A stretch of DNA of 64,000 bases from Kiritimatiellota bacterium B12222 (GTDB lineage: Bacteria > Verrucomicrobiota > Kiritimatiellia > SS1-B-03-39 > UBA6053), in the NCBI GenBank assembly GCA_029719485.1, contig CP120722.1, positions 3,782,001 to 3,846,000 on the forward strand. The letters run 5' to 3'. The notes beneath the pieces were generated by a model. That model was not told where the DNA came from, searched no databases, and saw only the letters and a program-made list of their open reading frames with translations. Each line of letters opens with the position of its first letter. Positions within the stretch are counted from its first letter, which is position 1. Below are positions 7,502-16,307 of the stretch, in pieces. The translations under genes were made by a program, and so were the position numbers.

Positions 7502-10393
7502 TTATTCTTTAGGCGCATTACTGATCGCTTGAACATTGAGACTACGCATCTCGCTGGCGACTTTGTCCATGGGGAAATTTTCTAAGTATTGGTTGGTGAG
7601 CTCGATAATTAAATTCCAACGGTTTTGATTACCTTCCTTCACTCCGATTTGAGCTTGCTCAATAGAAAGCAACAAGGCTTCACGAACCACGACGCCCAAT
7701 TCGGGAGAATCAGGTTTGATTAATCCCACGCCGTACCAGTTGGCCAACGCTTTTCCGGGATCCCCCTCTGCCATGGCCACAAATCCCAATTGCACATCCA
7801 CCCGCGCTTTGGTCACTTTGTCGGGTTGGCTGCGCAAAATTCGCGCCACGGCACTAATGGCATCGCGGGCTTTGGCGGGCTCTTGAGGATCTTGCATCAA
7901 ATAGACTTTGCACAAATTCACGCCCGCCTGCTTTACAATAGAGGACGTGGGGAAATCATCGATTAAAGACTGAAAGGATTCAGCAGCCGCCGTTAAATCC
8001 CCTTCTCCCATGGACGCTTCTCCCATGCCGTTGAGGGCACGTTGGCGCATGGATGAGTTATCCTGACTACGTGGGCTGGCCAAAACCAAGGCAAAACTTT
8101 CTTTGGCTTCTGCCCAGCGTTCATTCTCTAACATCAATTGAGCAACCTGGTAAATTTTGGCGATGTCATAAGAATCAGCCTGAGCAACCATCTTTTGTAC
8201 CGCTTCCTGCGCTACTTCCACCTGTCCTTCTTCCAAAGCCGCTTTCACCAAAGAATACAGCGCATCTTTACCCGCTTCGGATTCAGGGTATTTCGACGCC
8301 AAGCTTTCAAAGGTTTGCGTCGCTTTATCAAATTGTCCCTGTTGCAAGTATAGACGCCCCAAGTTGTACATCACATCTGGATTTAACTTGGTCTCATCAG
8401 GAAAATCCTTCAAAAAGTTGTTCAGTTCTTTTGCCGCTTGCGCCTGCAATTCTACCGTTTTTTCACGACCGGCCTGACGCAACAACACTTGCCCCGTACG
8501 ATAGCGAACATTCTTCAGCAACTCAATGGTCTGATCACGGTTATCCGCTTCATAAAAAGAGGAATCGGTATCTTCCAGTTGACTGCGCAAGGAGTTGAGT
8601 TCCTGCATCGCCGCTTTTTCCATTTCTAAATCGCCTGAGGTCAATTGAGTATCCGCAATTCGCAAACGAGCATAGGCAGCCAACTGAGGATTACGCGCTT
8701 GATCTTTCACCAATGTAAAAGCCTTCACCGCTTCTTCATAATTCTCGACGCTTAACGCTTCTTCAGCCCGCAGCTTCAATACGGTCACCGCATAATTACT
8801 TTCAGGATATAACGTAATGATGTCATCGTAGGTACTTTGCGCAATGCCCATCTCCCCACGTTCCGCAGCCGCGGACGCAATCTTGTACAACATCCCTGGT
8901 GCGGAAGGATGCGTGGGGAAATTACGACCGAAGTCTCCCATCACTTGCTGAAAACCATAGAGGTTTTCCTCATCCGCCATTTTTTTACCCACCCGCATCA
9001 TAATGCGAGACGCATTTTCATCATCGGGATATTGTTCAGCCACTTGATTGGTCAAGGCCATCAATTCCCAATCCAAATTTTGAGCCATCCAAATACGGGA
9101 TAAAGTATCCAAGGCTGTCAACGTATATTTGGTGTTGGGATATTCAGCCAATCCATCAAGCAATTGCGTTTCAGCAGCTTCTAATTGCCCGTCTTTATAG
9201 AGCTGTTTGGCTAAATCCAATTGACGGTTAAACATCAATTCCATCATCCGAGGACTGGGAGGCCCCATTTTCAACTCAGTGCCAAACGTATCCAATACCC
9301 AAACTTTCAAATCTTCAAAAGCCAAGGCCGCCCGATCTGCATAAGGATTGCCTTCATAACGGAGAAAAGAGGCATATAAATTTTTCGCAGCCCGAACTGC
9401 CTGTTTTTTAGCTTCGGGGACATTGCCGTTTTGCACTTCTTTCTTCGCCAAATCCCACTGAATCAAGCCTTCGACATACCGTAACAATGCACGAGGGAAC
9501 TCGGCACGCGGTACCCCAGCCTCTTCAAGCGATTTCTCAACCGCAATGGATTTTTTGGTGGCCTGATTCAACAAACTTAACGCTTCGGTAGGGTTATCTT
9601 GAATAAACAACACCCACGCTTTCAGCCCCATGCCCATATAGAAATAATTATCGTTCCCGCCCCACAGCAATTCATCCGCGTAATTTGTCGCTTGTTTAAG
9701 CGAGGTGGTTTGAGCTTTCCCCTTTTGAGTCAACGCTTGATCAATCTTGTTTTGAGCGGCCAATACTTTAAACTTACGTTGCAAGTAACGGTCATCGGAA
9801 GTTTTGATCACCAACACCAAAACTTTATTCGCATCCTCGTACTTGCCATCAGCTTCTAAAATTTCTGACAAACGTAAGCCCGCACTGGCAAAATAACGAA
9901 GGACATCCGGATCATCAATGTCTTTGCCTTCATTCAGCTTCAGGAATTCCTGATAACGCTTCATGGCTTCTTCACTGTTGCCCATGGCGTCAAAGGTCAT
10001 CGCCAACTGCAGGAGCATGGCCTGCGCTTTCATGTCCGACTTCAAATCCCGCTGAGAGAGAATAGCTTCAACATCAGCGGTTTTACCCTGACGCAACAAG
10101 GTACTGACTTGAACCACTTGAATGCGATCGTCTAAATCAGGAAATGTTGTACTCGCCTCGGACACCGCTAGGGTTGCGTATTCAAACAACCCTTGCTCCA
10201 GCAGGTAATTAATAAAATCGGCTTCGTAATCAAACGCATCTTTGGGACGGGTGACTTCCCCGTCCTCGTCTTGCGCGAAAGCCGCTCCAGAAAGCATCAG
10301 CGCGGCGATACCACCACGAAGAGTACGCTTCACAAAGCGATTGTTAAAAACAGATGAGGAATTAAATAAAGATGGAGAGGGAGACCATTGCAT
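7502..10393 (-). CDS. Large exported TPR-repeat protein heading the ExbB/ExbD operon
   Basis: The 963-residue product has an N-terminal export signal (basic stretch around residue 22-26, hydrophobic core GGIAALMLSGAAFA, cleavage near AQD). The rest is helical tetratricopeptide repeats, for example YNLGRLYLQQGQFDKATQTF at about residues 680-700. Long periplasmic TPR proteins of this kind (YbgF/CpoB-like or outer-membrane-assembly-like) are often encoded beside tolQ/exbD arrays. It is the first gene of a six-gene minus-strand operon. The start is uncertain: about 25 residues precede the basic part of the signal, longer than usual, but no later Met lies before the hydrophobic core. Role inferred: scaffold or cargo receptor for the energised complex. 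Confidence 0.85.
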   Translation of the reverse strand: MQWSPSPSLFNSSSVFNNRFVKRTLRGGIAALMLSGAAFAQDEDGEVTRPKDAFDYEADFINYLLEQGLFEYATLAVSEASTTFPDLDDRIQVVQVSTLLRQGKTADVEAILSQRDLKSDMKAQAMLLQLAMTFDAMGNSEEAMKRYQEFLKLNEGKDIDDPDVLRYFASAGLRLSEILEADGKYEDANKVLVLVIKTSDDRYLQRKFKVLAAQNKIDQALTQKGKAQTTSLKQATNYADELLWGGNDNYFYMGMGLKAWVLFIQDNPTEALSLLNQATKKSIAVEKSLEEAGVPRAEFPRALLRYVEGLIQWDLAKKEVQNGNVPEAKKQAVRAAKNLYASFLRYEGNPYADRAALAFEDLKVWVLDTFGTELKMGPPSPRMMELMFNRQLDLAKQLYKDGQLEAAETQLLDGLAEYPNTKYTLTALDTLSRIWMAQNLDWELMALTNQVAEQYPDDENASRIMMRVGKKMADEENLYGFQQVMGDFGRNFPTHPSAPGMLYKIASAAAERGEMGIAQSTYDDIITLYPESNYAVTVLKLRAEEALSVENYEEAVKAFTLVKDQARNPQLAAYARLRIADTQLTSGDLEMEKAAMQELNSLRSQLEDTDSSFYEADNRDQTIELLKNVRYRTGQVLLRQAGREKTVELQAQAAKELNNFLKDFPDETKLNPDVMYNLGRLYLQQGQFDKATQTFESLASKYPESEAGKDALYSLVKAALEEGQVEVAQEAVQKMVAQADSYDIAKIYQVAQLMLENERWAEAKESFALVLASPRSQDNSSMRQRALNGMGEASMGEGDLTAAAESFQSLIDDFPTSSIVKQAGVNLCKVYLMQDPQEPAKARDAISAVARILRSQPDKVTKARVDVQLGFVAMAEGDPGKALANWYGVGLIKPDSPELGVVVREALLLSIEQAQIGVKEGNQNRWNLIIELTNQYLENFPMDKVASEMRSLNVQAISNAPKE

Positions 10394-10405
10394 ATCAGGG
10401 TTTAA

Positions 10406-10435
10406 TACCTACGCTAAGAAATTGATTCTCGTCAA
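10406..10435 (-). promoter_or_regulatory. Possible promoter of the TPR-ExbB-ExbD operon
   Basis: On the minus strand TTGACG (10430-10435) and TAGGTA (10406-10411) are 18 bases apart, in the 77-base gap before the large TPR gene. The leader would be only about 6-10 bases, which makes the call weak. Confidence 0.3.
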
Positions 10436-10470
10436 CCGTGTAAATGCCGAAAATGGGTAAAAAATTCACT

Positions 10471-11202
10471 TTATGCGAGGCGAAGCGACACTTCAGGCCA
10501 GTTCACAACTTTCCACCAGTTTGAGATATAGTCAGCACGCCTATTTTGATAGTGCAAGTAATAGGCATGCTCCCACACATCTAATCCTAACAATGGCGTC
10601 CCTAACTTTTCAGGAGGCAAAACGGATACCATCAAAGGATTATCTTGATTTTCAGTAGTAACGATCACCAATTTGCCATCTGATTTGCGTTGGATCAACC
10701 AGGCCCACCCACTGCCAAACACCGTTCCCGCCGCTTGAGAAAATTGATCTTGGAAGACCGCAAAGCTTCCAAAGTCCTGATTGATTTTTGCAGCCAACGC
10801 TCCAGAAGGCATCCCTCCTCCTCCCCGTGCAGGTGGCGCCATCGAGGTCCAAAACAAATCGTGGTTATACGCTCCACCTCCATTATTGCGAATCGCCCCT
10901 TGAAGGGTCTCAGGAAAGGTATCCATCCCCGCAAATAATTCTTCATAGGAGTACTCACCCGAAACCTCAGCCATCGCAGCATTTAACTTGCGCACATATC
11001 CCGCATGATGCTTGTCATGATGAATCTGCATCGTCCGTGCATCAATCGCAGGTTCCAAGGCATTTGCAGGGTAAGGTAAATCAGGCAAAACAAACATAGC
11101 AGCTTCCACAGATTGAGCCCTCGTCAACCAACCAGGGGCAAGGGCAGCAGCAGCCCCAAGGAGCGCAGTTCGTTTCAAAGCATCACGGCGGGTAATCGGC
11201 AT
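10471..11202 (-). CDS. sodA: Superoxide dismutase, Mn type, with Tat-like signal
   Basis: This 243-residue protein converts superoxide to peroxide and oxygen. Residues 1-30 form a twin-arginine-type signal (TRRDALKRTALLGAAAA), so it is probably exported already folded. The family core follows: IHHDKHH with the first His ligand, NHDLFW with the second, and DVWEHAYYLHYQNRR with the Asp and last His ligands. GGGAYNH and TENQDNPL are the patterns usual for Mn rather than Fe enzymes. The insertion ARGGGG after the second ligand is usual in the family. A good promoter and an SD (TTTGGAGAAAT) precede it. Metal choice is inferred from motifs only. Confidence 0.95.
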   Translation of the reverse strand: MPITRRDALKRTALLGAAAALAPGWLTRAQSVEAAMFVLPDLPYPANALEPAIDARTMQIHHDKHHAGYVRKLNAAMAEVSGEYSYEELFAGMDTFPETLQGAIRNNGGGAYNHDLFWTSMAPPARGGGGMPSGALAAKINQDFGSFAVFQDQFSQAAGTVFGSGWAWLIQRKSDGKLVIVTTENQDNPLMVSVLPPEKLGTPLLGLDVWEHAYYLHYQNRRADYISNWWKVVNWPEVSLRLA

Positions 11203-11235
11203 AAATATTTCTCCAAAAGTAAAGTTCTAAAACTT

Positions 11236-11264
11236 ACGCTACAGTAGCATCCCGCACTTGTCAA
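11236..11264 (-). promoter_or_regulatory. Promoter of the superoxide dismutase gene
   Basis: On the minus strand a perfect -35 TTGACA (11259-11264) and TAGCGT (11236-11241) are 17 bases apart, between the upstream aminotransferase stop and the sod start at 11202. An SD GGAG lies near 11211. Confidence 0.55.
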
Positions 11265-11274
11265 AGAATCTGCT

Positions 11275-12207
11275 TCACTCCTCTCTGTTATAAATATCGG
11301 CCATCAATAAGCGATGAAGCTCGCCTGCCACCGGACCCACCGAAATGGCCCGCCCATCCAACTCAATCAGTGGCGTCACATAAGTGGTCGTCCCCACCAC
11401 CAAAACTTCAGCCATCTCAAAAAGTTCCGAAGGTCGGAACGCACGATTTTCAATCTTCCGACCTTCGGAAGCCGCCAACGCCACCACTCGTTGCAACGTG
11501 GTACCCGGAAGATGCGAAGTCGGCGGAGGATAAATCAAAGTCCCCTCTCTATCCACCCCGGCAATATTTTCTGTCGCGCTTTCGGTGACAAATCCTTCAG
11601 CATCCACCCCAATCGCAAAATGAACGCCTGCCGCATTGGCCTCCGCCTTCATCATCGCATTGGGAATATAATTACAGGTCTTGATCGTCGCCAATCCTCC
11701 CGACTTCGGGGGCACCGCACTTAACACCGCTCTCGCACCTTCCGGATGCGTTGTCATAAACGGAGGCGGCGCCTCATAAACCATCACATACAAAGAGGAT
11801 TGAACGCTTTCAGCAGGATCTACCGAAAACCCTCCCGTCCCCCGCCCTAACAACACCCGCGCCAAAGAACGGGACTTCCCGGCTTGGGCGAAACAATCCT
11901 CAATCACTTGGATCACTTGAGCCTCCCCAAAGGGTAAAGACAATCCGATGGCCGAAGCCGACCGAATCAAACGCTCTAAATGCGCAGATAAATTGTACAC
12001 CCCTCCCCCTTCAAATAATAAAGTTTCGAACACACCATCCCCCCGATGAACCAAATGATCTTCTATCGGCAGGAACATTCCACGCGGATCGGTGACCATT
12101 GCACCCCTTAAACTGCTGTACATCACCAAAGATTTGGGCCCACAACCCTCTTTTCCTTCAGAAAGTGAAGATAAAATTTCATCCATTGACCAACAGGGTG
12201 TTTTCAT
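11275..12207 (-). CDS. Class IV PLP aminotransferase (BCAT/ADC-lyase family)
   Basis: The 310-residue product is a fold-type IV pyridoxal-phosphate enzyme. Seen in order: the entry motif HRGDGVFETLLFEGG (about 54-68), an arginine-rich helix SAHLERLIRSA, the PLP lysine in IKTCNYIPNAMMKAEA (about 192), and the cofactor Glu in VTESATENI followed by the turn LPGTTLQRV. The family contains branched-chain aminotransferases, aminodeoxychorismate lyase and D-amino-acid transaminase. The motifs visible do not separate these, so I give no gene symbol. The first 30 residues precede the usual family start; Met29 is an alternative start. The gene stands alone, followed by sod. Confidence 0.88.
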   Translation of the reverse strand: MKTPCWSMDEILSSLSEGKEGCGPKSLVMYSSLRGAMVTDPRGMFLPIEDHLVHRGDGVFETLLFEGGGVYNLSAHLERLIRSASAIGLSLPFGEAQVIQVIEDCFAQAGKSRSLARVLLGRGTGGFSVDPAESVQSSLYVMVYEAPPPFMTTHPEGARAVLSAVPPKSGGLATIKTCNYIPNAMMKAEANAAGVHFAIGVDAEGFVTESATENIAGVDREGTLIYPPPTSHLPGTTLQRVVALAASEGRKIENRAFRPSELFEMAEVLVVGTTTYVTPLIELDGRAISVGPVAGELHRLLMADIYNREE

Positions 12208-12301
12208 AAAAAGCTCGTGTTTATAGGGGTAAAACCCACATCAAAATGCAGGAAAACCCAGCATGCAGAAATTCCGTTGAATAAAAAAGCAAAAAAAGGC
12301 A

Positions 12302-12329
12302 TTGACGCTAAGAGAATCTAGTGTATGAA
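12302..12329 (+). promoter_or_regulatory. Promoter of tRNA-Glu
   Basis: TTGACG (12302-12307), 16-base spacer, TATGAA (12324-12329); the tRNA begins 21 bases downstream, a typical distance for a tRNA promoter. Confidence 0.6.
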
Positions 12330-12349
12330 AGCGCTTCCTTCTTACAGAC

Positions 12350-12425
12350 GCCCCCATCGTCTAGAGGCCTAGGACACCGGGTTTTCATCTCGGCAACAGG
12401 GGTTCGAATCCCCTTGGGGGTGCCA
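12350..12425 (+). tRNA. tRNA-Glu (anticodon TTC)
   Basis: A 76-base cloverleaf. Acceptor GCCCCCA pairs with TGGGGGT (first pair G-T), the D arm holds GTCTAGAGGCCTAGGAC, the anticodon stem CCGGG/CTCGG encloses TTTTCAT (anticodon TTC), and the T arm is CAGGGGTTCGAATCCCCTT. The CCA end is encoded at 12423-12425. Confidence 0.97.
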
Positions 12426-12459
12426 TTTAGTTGAAATGCAATCGTTTCACTAAATGGCA
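12421..12459 (+). repeat. Inverted repeat overlapping the tRNA 3' end
   Basis: TGCCATTTAG (12421-12430) and CTAAATGGCA (12450-12459) are perfectly complementary, extended inward by TGAAA/TTTCA past one bulged base, with an 8-base loop. The left arm includes the discriminator base and CCA of the tRNA. No T-run follows, so it is not a standard terminator; it may be a processing or 3' protection hairpin. A 14-base perfect palindrome GCCGGAATTCCGGC follows at 12462-12475. Confidence 0.75.
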
Positions 12460-12815
12460 CAGCCGGAATTCCGGCGGCGCAAAAATGAAGTTGAAACCCC
12501 GCTCCACACGAGCAGTGAGATTCTCCTAAAATCCTCCCTTCTCCTTCACGTTTTCTTTGTGCCTTTTTCTCTGAAAAATTGAGCACCCCTTCACCTGCAC
12601 GGCATTACGCAATACTTTTAAAGCCTGCCCCCTGCACAGCAAGCTCCCTCATGCGCAGCAGACCAAGCTACCGCAACGGCACCTACCCACCAGCAGGCCG
12701 CAAACACCCTTCACGACGTCACTGCGGCTTAAAAGAGAAATGGAAGCTATAGGCCCCTACAAAAGCCCTGACGGGGCTCTATGCCCCTCTATCCGAATAC
12801 CCCAAAAATTGAAAC
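12426..12815. other. 390-base stretch without a gene
   Basis: Besides the hairpin and palindrome after the tRNA it holds a short stem near 12762-12776 (AGCCC/GGGCT). The only longer open frame is an antisense read-through of the tRNA (see the rejected list). I see no further gene or RNA. Confidence 0.5.
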
Positions 12816-13325
12816 TCAACGCTTCTTGACGGAAGCTTTGTTTTCTTTGGCCACGCGTACCTGATCCTTGAATTTTTCCTGAGAGGGAAAATGACGCAAG
12901 CCTGTACCGATAAGCCCGAGGTACGGGAAAATAAATACAATCAATTTACTGTACTGCTCTTTAGCAGCACCAGGAGCAAAGATCATTAATCCCACCAACC
13001 CAAATAAGGCAGGTCCTTCACTGAGCGCGAGGCGTAGAATCGTAAGGGTTTGATAAGCGGCCCAAGGATGATCACCCGCAAATCGCCTTGAAAAAAGTTG
13101 TTCAAACTGACGCTTCAACATCAAACTCACTCCCCAAGTCGCCCCCACCATCACCGCAAAGGGTAAAAATGATTCAGGACGATTTTCTATCACAAACGTG
13201 GATGTAAAAACCAAATACAAGGCCACCAGCAAAAAACTTGTCGCTCCACCCATCAACGCAAGGGTGATCATCTTCAACGTTTGAAGCTTCTGTGCGTCGG
13301 AAGAATCGGATTGAGGCAGGGTCAT
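12816..13325 (-). CDS. Small membrane protein, unknown
   Basis: The 169-residue product has a hydrophilic N-terminus, four hydrophobic helices (about 20-42, 50-68, 92-115, 128-145) and a Lys-rich C-terminal tail (KENKASVKKR). No family motif is recognised. It lies 3 bases after hldD on the same strand, so the two are probably co-transcribed. A link to envelope assembly is possible from the neighbour alone. Confidence 0.75.
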   Translation of the reverse strand: MTLPQSDSSDAQKLQTLKMITLALMGGATSFLLVALYLVFTSTFVIENRPESFLPFAVMVGATWGVSLMLKRQFEQLFSRRFAGDHPWAAYQTLTILRLALSEGPALFGLVGLMIFAPGAAKEQYSKLIVFIFPYLGLIGTGLRHFPSQEKFKDQVRVAKENKASVKKR

Positions 13326-13328
13326 CGC

Positions 13329-14300
13329 TTAAGCCCGGTTAAGTTGATAGGCCACGGTTTCAGCCACCCCTTCTTCCAGGGAGGTAAAGGGCTGCTTGTA
13401 GCCTGCCGCATTCAGCTTGCTCATTTCGGCCTGAGTGTAATACTGATATTTAGGTTGCAGATAATCAGGCATATCAATGAACGAAATATCAGGCTCCTTC
13501 TTCAGCGCACTGTAAACGGCCCGCGTAAGGTCCAACCAACTCCGCGCTTGTCCCGTGCCACAGTTATACAGTCCGCCGGGTTTCTGCGCATCAGCCAACC
13601 ATAACGTAACATTGACCGCATCTTTGACATAAACGAAATCACGTAACTGCATGCCGTCTTCATAGTCAGGGCGATGACTGCGAAAGAGTTTCACTCCCCC
13701 GCCCTCTTGAATCTGTTCAAAAGATTTGTACACCACAGAACGCATGTCCCCTTTATGATCTTCATAGGGTCCATAGACATTAAAATATTTCAAACCGGCA
13801 ATGCGATCGAACAGATTATTTTTCAAGGCCCACAAATCAAACATGTGCTTGGAGTACCCATACATGTTCAGAGGAGACAAGCCCGGGGTGTGTTCATCAG
13901 CATCCGAATATCCTTCATCACCATTGCCGTAAGTGGCGGCGCTGGAGGCATACACAAATCGCACATTTTGCGCTAAACACCATTCACAGAGATCACGGGT
14001 GGTGCGATAATTATTATCGAGCAAATAGTCGGCATCTGTTTCAGTGGTGGCACTACAGGCCCCCAAGTGAATCAATGCTTTAATGCCATCACCTGAAACG
14101 CCATTTAATACCGCTTCCCTAAACGTTTCGGGATCCCAAATATCTTCATACTCAAGACCTACCAAATTTTTCCATTTTTCGGAAGTCCCCAATTCGTCAA
14201 CCAACAACAAATCTGTTTCGCCACGGGCATTGAGTTCAGCAACCAAGTTGCGTCCAATAAATCCTGCGGCACCCGTGATAATATAGCTAAACGTATTCAT
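13329..14300 (-). CDS. hldD: ADP-L-glycero-D-manno-heptose-6-epimerase
   Basis: This 323-residue enzyme makes the ADP-heptose used for the LPS inner core. It is an extended short-chain dehydrogenase: NADP-binding TGAAGFIGRNL near the N-terminus, the HldD-typical LIHLGACSATTETDADYLL (about 97-115), the catalytic YGYSK (YxxxK, about 167-171), the RDFVYVKDAV segment and a C-terminal YQYYTQAEMSKL. Length agrees with the family (about 310-330). It implies a heptose-containing LPS core, hence a Gram-negative envelope. The leader upstream contains a perfect 12-base tandem repeat. The small membrane gene follows 3 bases downstream. Confidence 0.93.
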   Translation of the reverse strand: MNTFSYIITGAAGFIGRNLVAELNARGETDLLLVDELGTSEKWKNLVGLEYEDIWDPETFREAVLNGVSGDGIKALIHLGACSATTETDADYLLDNNYRTTRDLCEWCLAQNVRFVYASSAATYGNGDEGYSDADEHTPGLSPLNMYGYSKHMFDLWALKNNLFDRIAGLKYFNVYGPYEDHKGDMRSVVYKSFEQIQEGGGVKLFRSHRPDYEDGMQLRDFVYVKDAVNVTLWLADAQKPGGLYNCGTGQARSWLDLTRAVYSALKKEPDISFIDMPDYLQPKYQYYTQAEMSKLNAAGYKQPFTSLEEGVAETVAYQLNRA

Positions 14301-14308
14301 ATCAAAAT

Positions 14309-14332
14309 CGATACCGTACTCGATACCGTACT
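14309..14332. repeat. Two tandem 12-base repeats in the hldD leader
   Basis: CGATACCGTACT occurs twice without a gap, 9 bases upstream of the hldD start codon. An AGGAG-like sequence on the minus strand is pushed about 35 bases from the ATG, too far to act as its SD. Confidence 0.8.
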
Positions 14333-14408
14333 CCTATCGAAAATTAAAAAATAAATTTATCCTTCACGGCGCCGACCACAGTGCCATGGACACATCCCCA
14401 CAGATCGC

Positions 14409-15671
14409 TTAGGCGATCCGCCGATGATCCAACTCTTCCACCACGCCCGCAAGGCGACTTTGGACCATGGGTTTGGTAATGCGGTAAGCGTCCTTTTCGC
14501 CTTTTTGTGCAGGAGTATCATACATGATGTCCAGCATCACACGTTCGAGAATAGCCCGCAGTCCACGAGCTCCCGTACCACGTTTGTACGCCACCCGAGC
14601 AATTTCGGCCAAAGCCGTATCGGTAAAGCTCAAGTCAACCCCATCCATGGACAACAACTTGGCATATTGTTTCACCATAGCATTACGAGGCTGGGTTAAA
14701 ATATGAATCAGGTCTTTTTCAGACAATTCATTGAGTACCGCAACCACAGGTAAACGACCTACAAATTCAGGGATTAATCCAAACTTCACCAAATCGTGGG
14801 GATCCACAACCGTGTCACTGGTCAGACCCTCATGGTCCACAACGGTAGTACCGTAGCCCATCACCCCTTTACCGCGGCGACGTTTCACTACCTCATCCAA
14901 TCCGTTGAACGCACCACCACAAATAAACAGAATCTTTTCGGTATTCACCTTCAAGTATTCTTGCTGCGGATGCTTACGTCCACCCTGCGGTGGCACATTG
15001 GCAATGGTACCTTCCAAAATTTTCAACAGGGCCTGTTGCACCCCTTCTCCCGAAACATCACGAGTGATAGAAACATTTTCAGTACGACGACCAATCTTGT
15101 CAATTTCATCCACATAAATGATGCCACGTTCAGCCTGTTCCACGTTGAAATCTGCCGCTTGCAACAAACGGAGCAGAATATTTTCAACATCTTCCCCTAC
15201 ATAACCGGCTTCGGTCAATGTGGTCGCATCCACGATGCAAAAAGGCACATCCAAAAAGCGAGCCAAGGTTTTGGCCAAATAGGTTTTACCGCTTCCGGTA
15301 GGTCCCACCATCAGAATGTTGCTTTTCTCAATCTCAACATCCTGATAAACCTCAGAGGCGGCAGAACCACCACGATCCAAATCTTTGAGCCGCTTATAGT
15401 GATTATGCACGGCTACCGCCAAAATCTTTTTGGCATAATCCTGACCAATCACATGTTCATCAAGCATCTTCACCACTTCTTGCGGTTTCGGTACTCGAAT
15501 ATGGGTAGGAGTTGAATCCTGCTTTTCACTACTTTCGCGTTCAATCAGGGAATTGCATAAGGTGACACATTGATCACAAATTTGCACTCCGGGACCCGCA
15601 ATAAGCCGATCCACTTCGTGCTGAAATTTCCCACAGAAGGTACAACGAGGCTCTTCAGATTTGGATGCCAT
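14409..15671 (-). CDS. clpX: ATP-dependent Clp protease ATP-binding subunit ClpX
   Basis: This 420-residue unfoldase feeds substrates to ClpP. A C4 zinc-binding domain is at the N-terminus (Cys10, 13, 32, 35), then an AAA+ domain with Walker A GPTGSGKT at 123-130, Walker [10 protein letters not shown], the pore-1 loop GYVG (TEAGYVGED) and the RKH-type loop RRRGKG. The IGF-type ClpP-docking loop is visible as [12 protein letters not shown]. The SD AAGGA precedes the ATG. Length matches family norm (about 420). It is the third gene of a tig-clpP-clpX operon, the order found in E. coli. Confidence 0.97.
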   Translation of the reverse strand: MASKSEEPRCTFCGKFQHEVDRLIAGPGVQICDQCVTLCNSLIERESSEKQDSTPTHIRVPKPQEVVKMLDEHVIGQDYAKKILAVAVHNHYKRLKDLDRGGSAASEVYQDVEIEKSNILMVGPTGSGKTYLAKTLARFLDVPFCIVDATTLTEAGYVGEDVENILLRLLQAADFNVEQAERGIIYVDEIDKIGRRTENVSITRDVSGEGVQQALLKILEGTIANVPPQGGRKHPQQEYLKVNTEKILFICGGAFNGLDEVVKRRRGKGVMGYGTTVVDHEGLTSDTVVDPHDLVKFGLIPEFVGRLPVVAVLNELSEKDLIHILTQPRNAMVKQYAKLLSMDGVDLSFTDTALAEIARVAYKRGTGARGLRAILERVMLDIMYDTPAQKGEKDAYRITKPMVQSRLAGVVEELDHRRIA

Positions 15672-15681
15672 ATTTGCTTCC

Positions 15682-16290
15682 TTAAACTTTGGCTACAGAC
15701 TTGGTGATCACGTCATCTACCAAACCATATGCTTTTGCTTCCGCAGCAGACAGGAAATTGTCCCGCTCGGTATCTTTGGTTAACTCTTCAACAGAACAGC
15801 CACAATTTTCGGCCATAATTCCGTTCAAGGTTTCTTTCAACCGCAGAATTTCACGCGTGTGAATTTCTATATCGGTAGCCTGTCCCTGATATCCGCCCCA
15901 AGGCTGATGAATCATGATGCGGGAATGAGGTAAAGAAAAGCGTTTGCCTTGCGTACCGGAAGAAAGCAGGAAAGCGCCCATGCTGGCGGCTTGACCGACA
16001 CAATAGGTGCAAATATCGCATTTCAAGAACTGCATGGTATCATAAATTCCCAATCCGGCCGTTACCGATCCCCCTGGAGAGTTAATGTAGAAATGAATAT
16101 CCTTTTCAGGATCATCACTCTGCAAAAACAACATTTGGGCAATCAGAAGGTTTGCCACCACATCATTAACCTCGGTGCCGAGGAAAATGATACGGTCTTT
16201 AAGCAACCGAGAGTAAATGTCATACTGACGTTCACCGCGGCTGGTCTGTTCAATTACAATAGGATTAGGAATATAGTTTTGTTCGTTCAT
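15682..16290 (-). CDS. clpP: ATP-dependent Clp protease proteolytic subunit ClpP
   Basis: This 202-residue serine protease forms the barrel that works with ClpX. The catalytic triad is visible and correctly spaced: Ser103 in GQAASMGAF, His128 in IMIHQPWGG and Asp177 in ERDNFLSA (25 and 49 residues apart, as in E. coli ClpP). The oxyanion-region SPGGSVTAG is present at about 71-79. CGGAG upstream of the ATG is a good SD. It lies 10 bases before clpX and 17 bases after tig on the same strand. Confidence 0.97.
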   Translation of the reverse strand: MNEQNYIPNPIVIEQTSRGERQYDIYSRLLKDRIIFLGTEVNDVVANLLIAQMLFLQSDDPEKDIHFYINSPGGSVTAGLGIYDTMQFLKCDICTYCVGQAASMGAFLLSSGTQGKRFSLPHSRIMIHQPWGGYQGQATDIEIHTREILRLKETLNGIMAENCGCSVEELTKDTERDNFLSAAEAKAYGLVDDVITKSVAKV

Positions 16291-16307
16291 GAATGCTCCG
16301 AGTCGGA

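Noticed and set aside
12421..12459. tRNA-end repeat as a phage attachment site
   Set aside because: The second arm is inverted, not direct, and no integrase or foreign block follows.
12308..12586. 92-residue minus-strand ORF containing GIRTPVAEMKTRCP
   Set aside because: It is the antisense reading of tRNA-Glu, a well-known false ORF; no SD or family match.
14309..14332. Short tandem repeat as a CRISPR array
   Set aside because: Only two 12-base units with no spacer; no cas gene in the window.
14796..15515. 239-residue plus-strand ORF antisense to clpX
   Set aside because: Shadow of a highly conserved gene; the His/Asn/Phe-rich translation has no family features.
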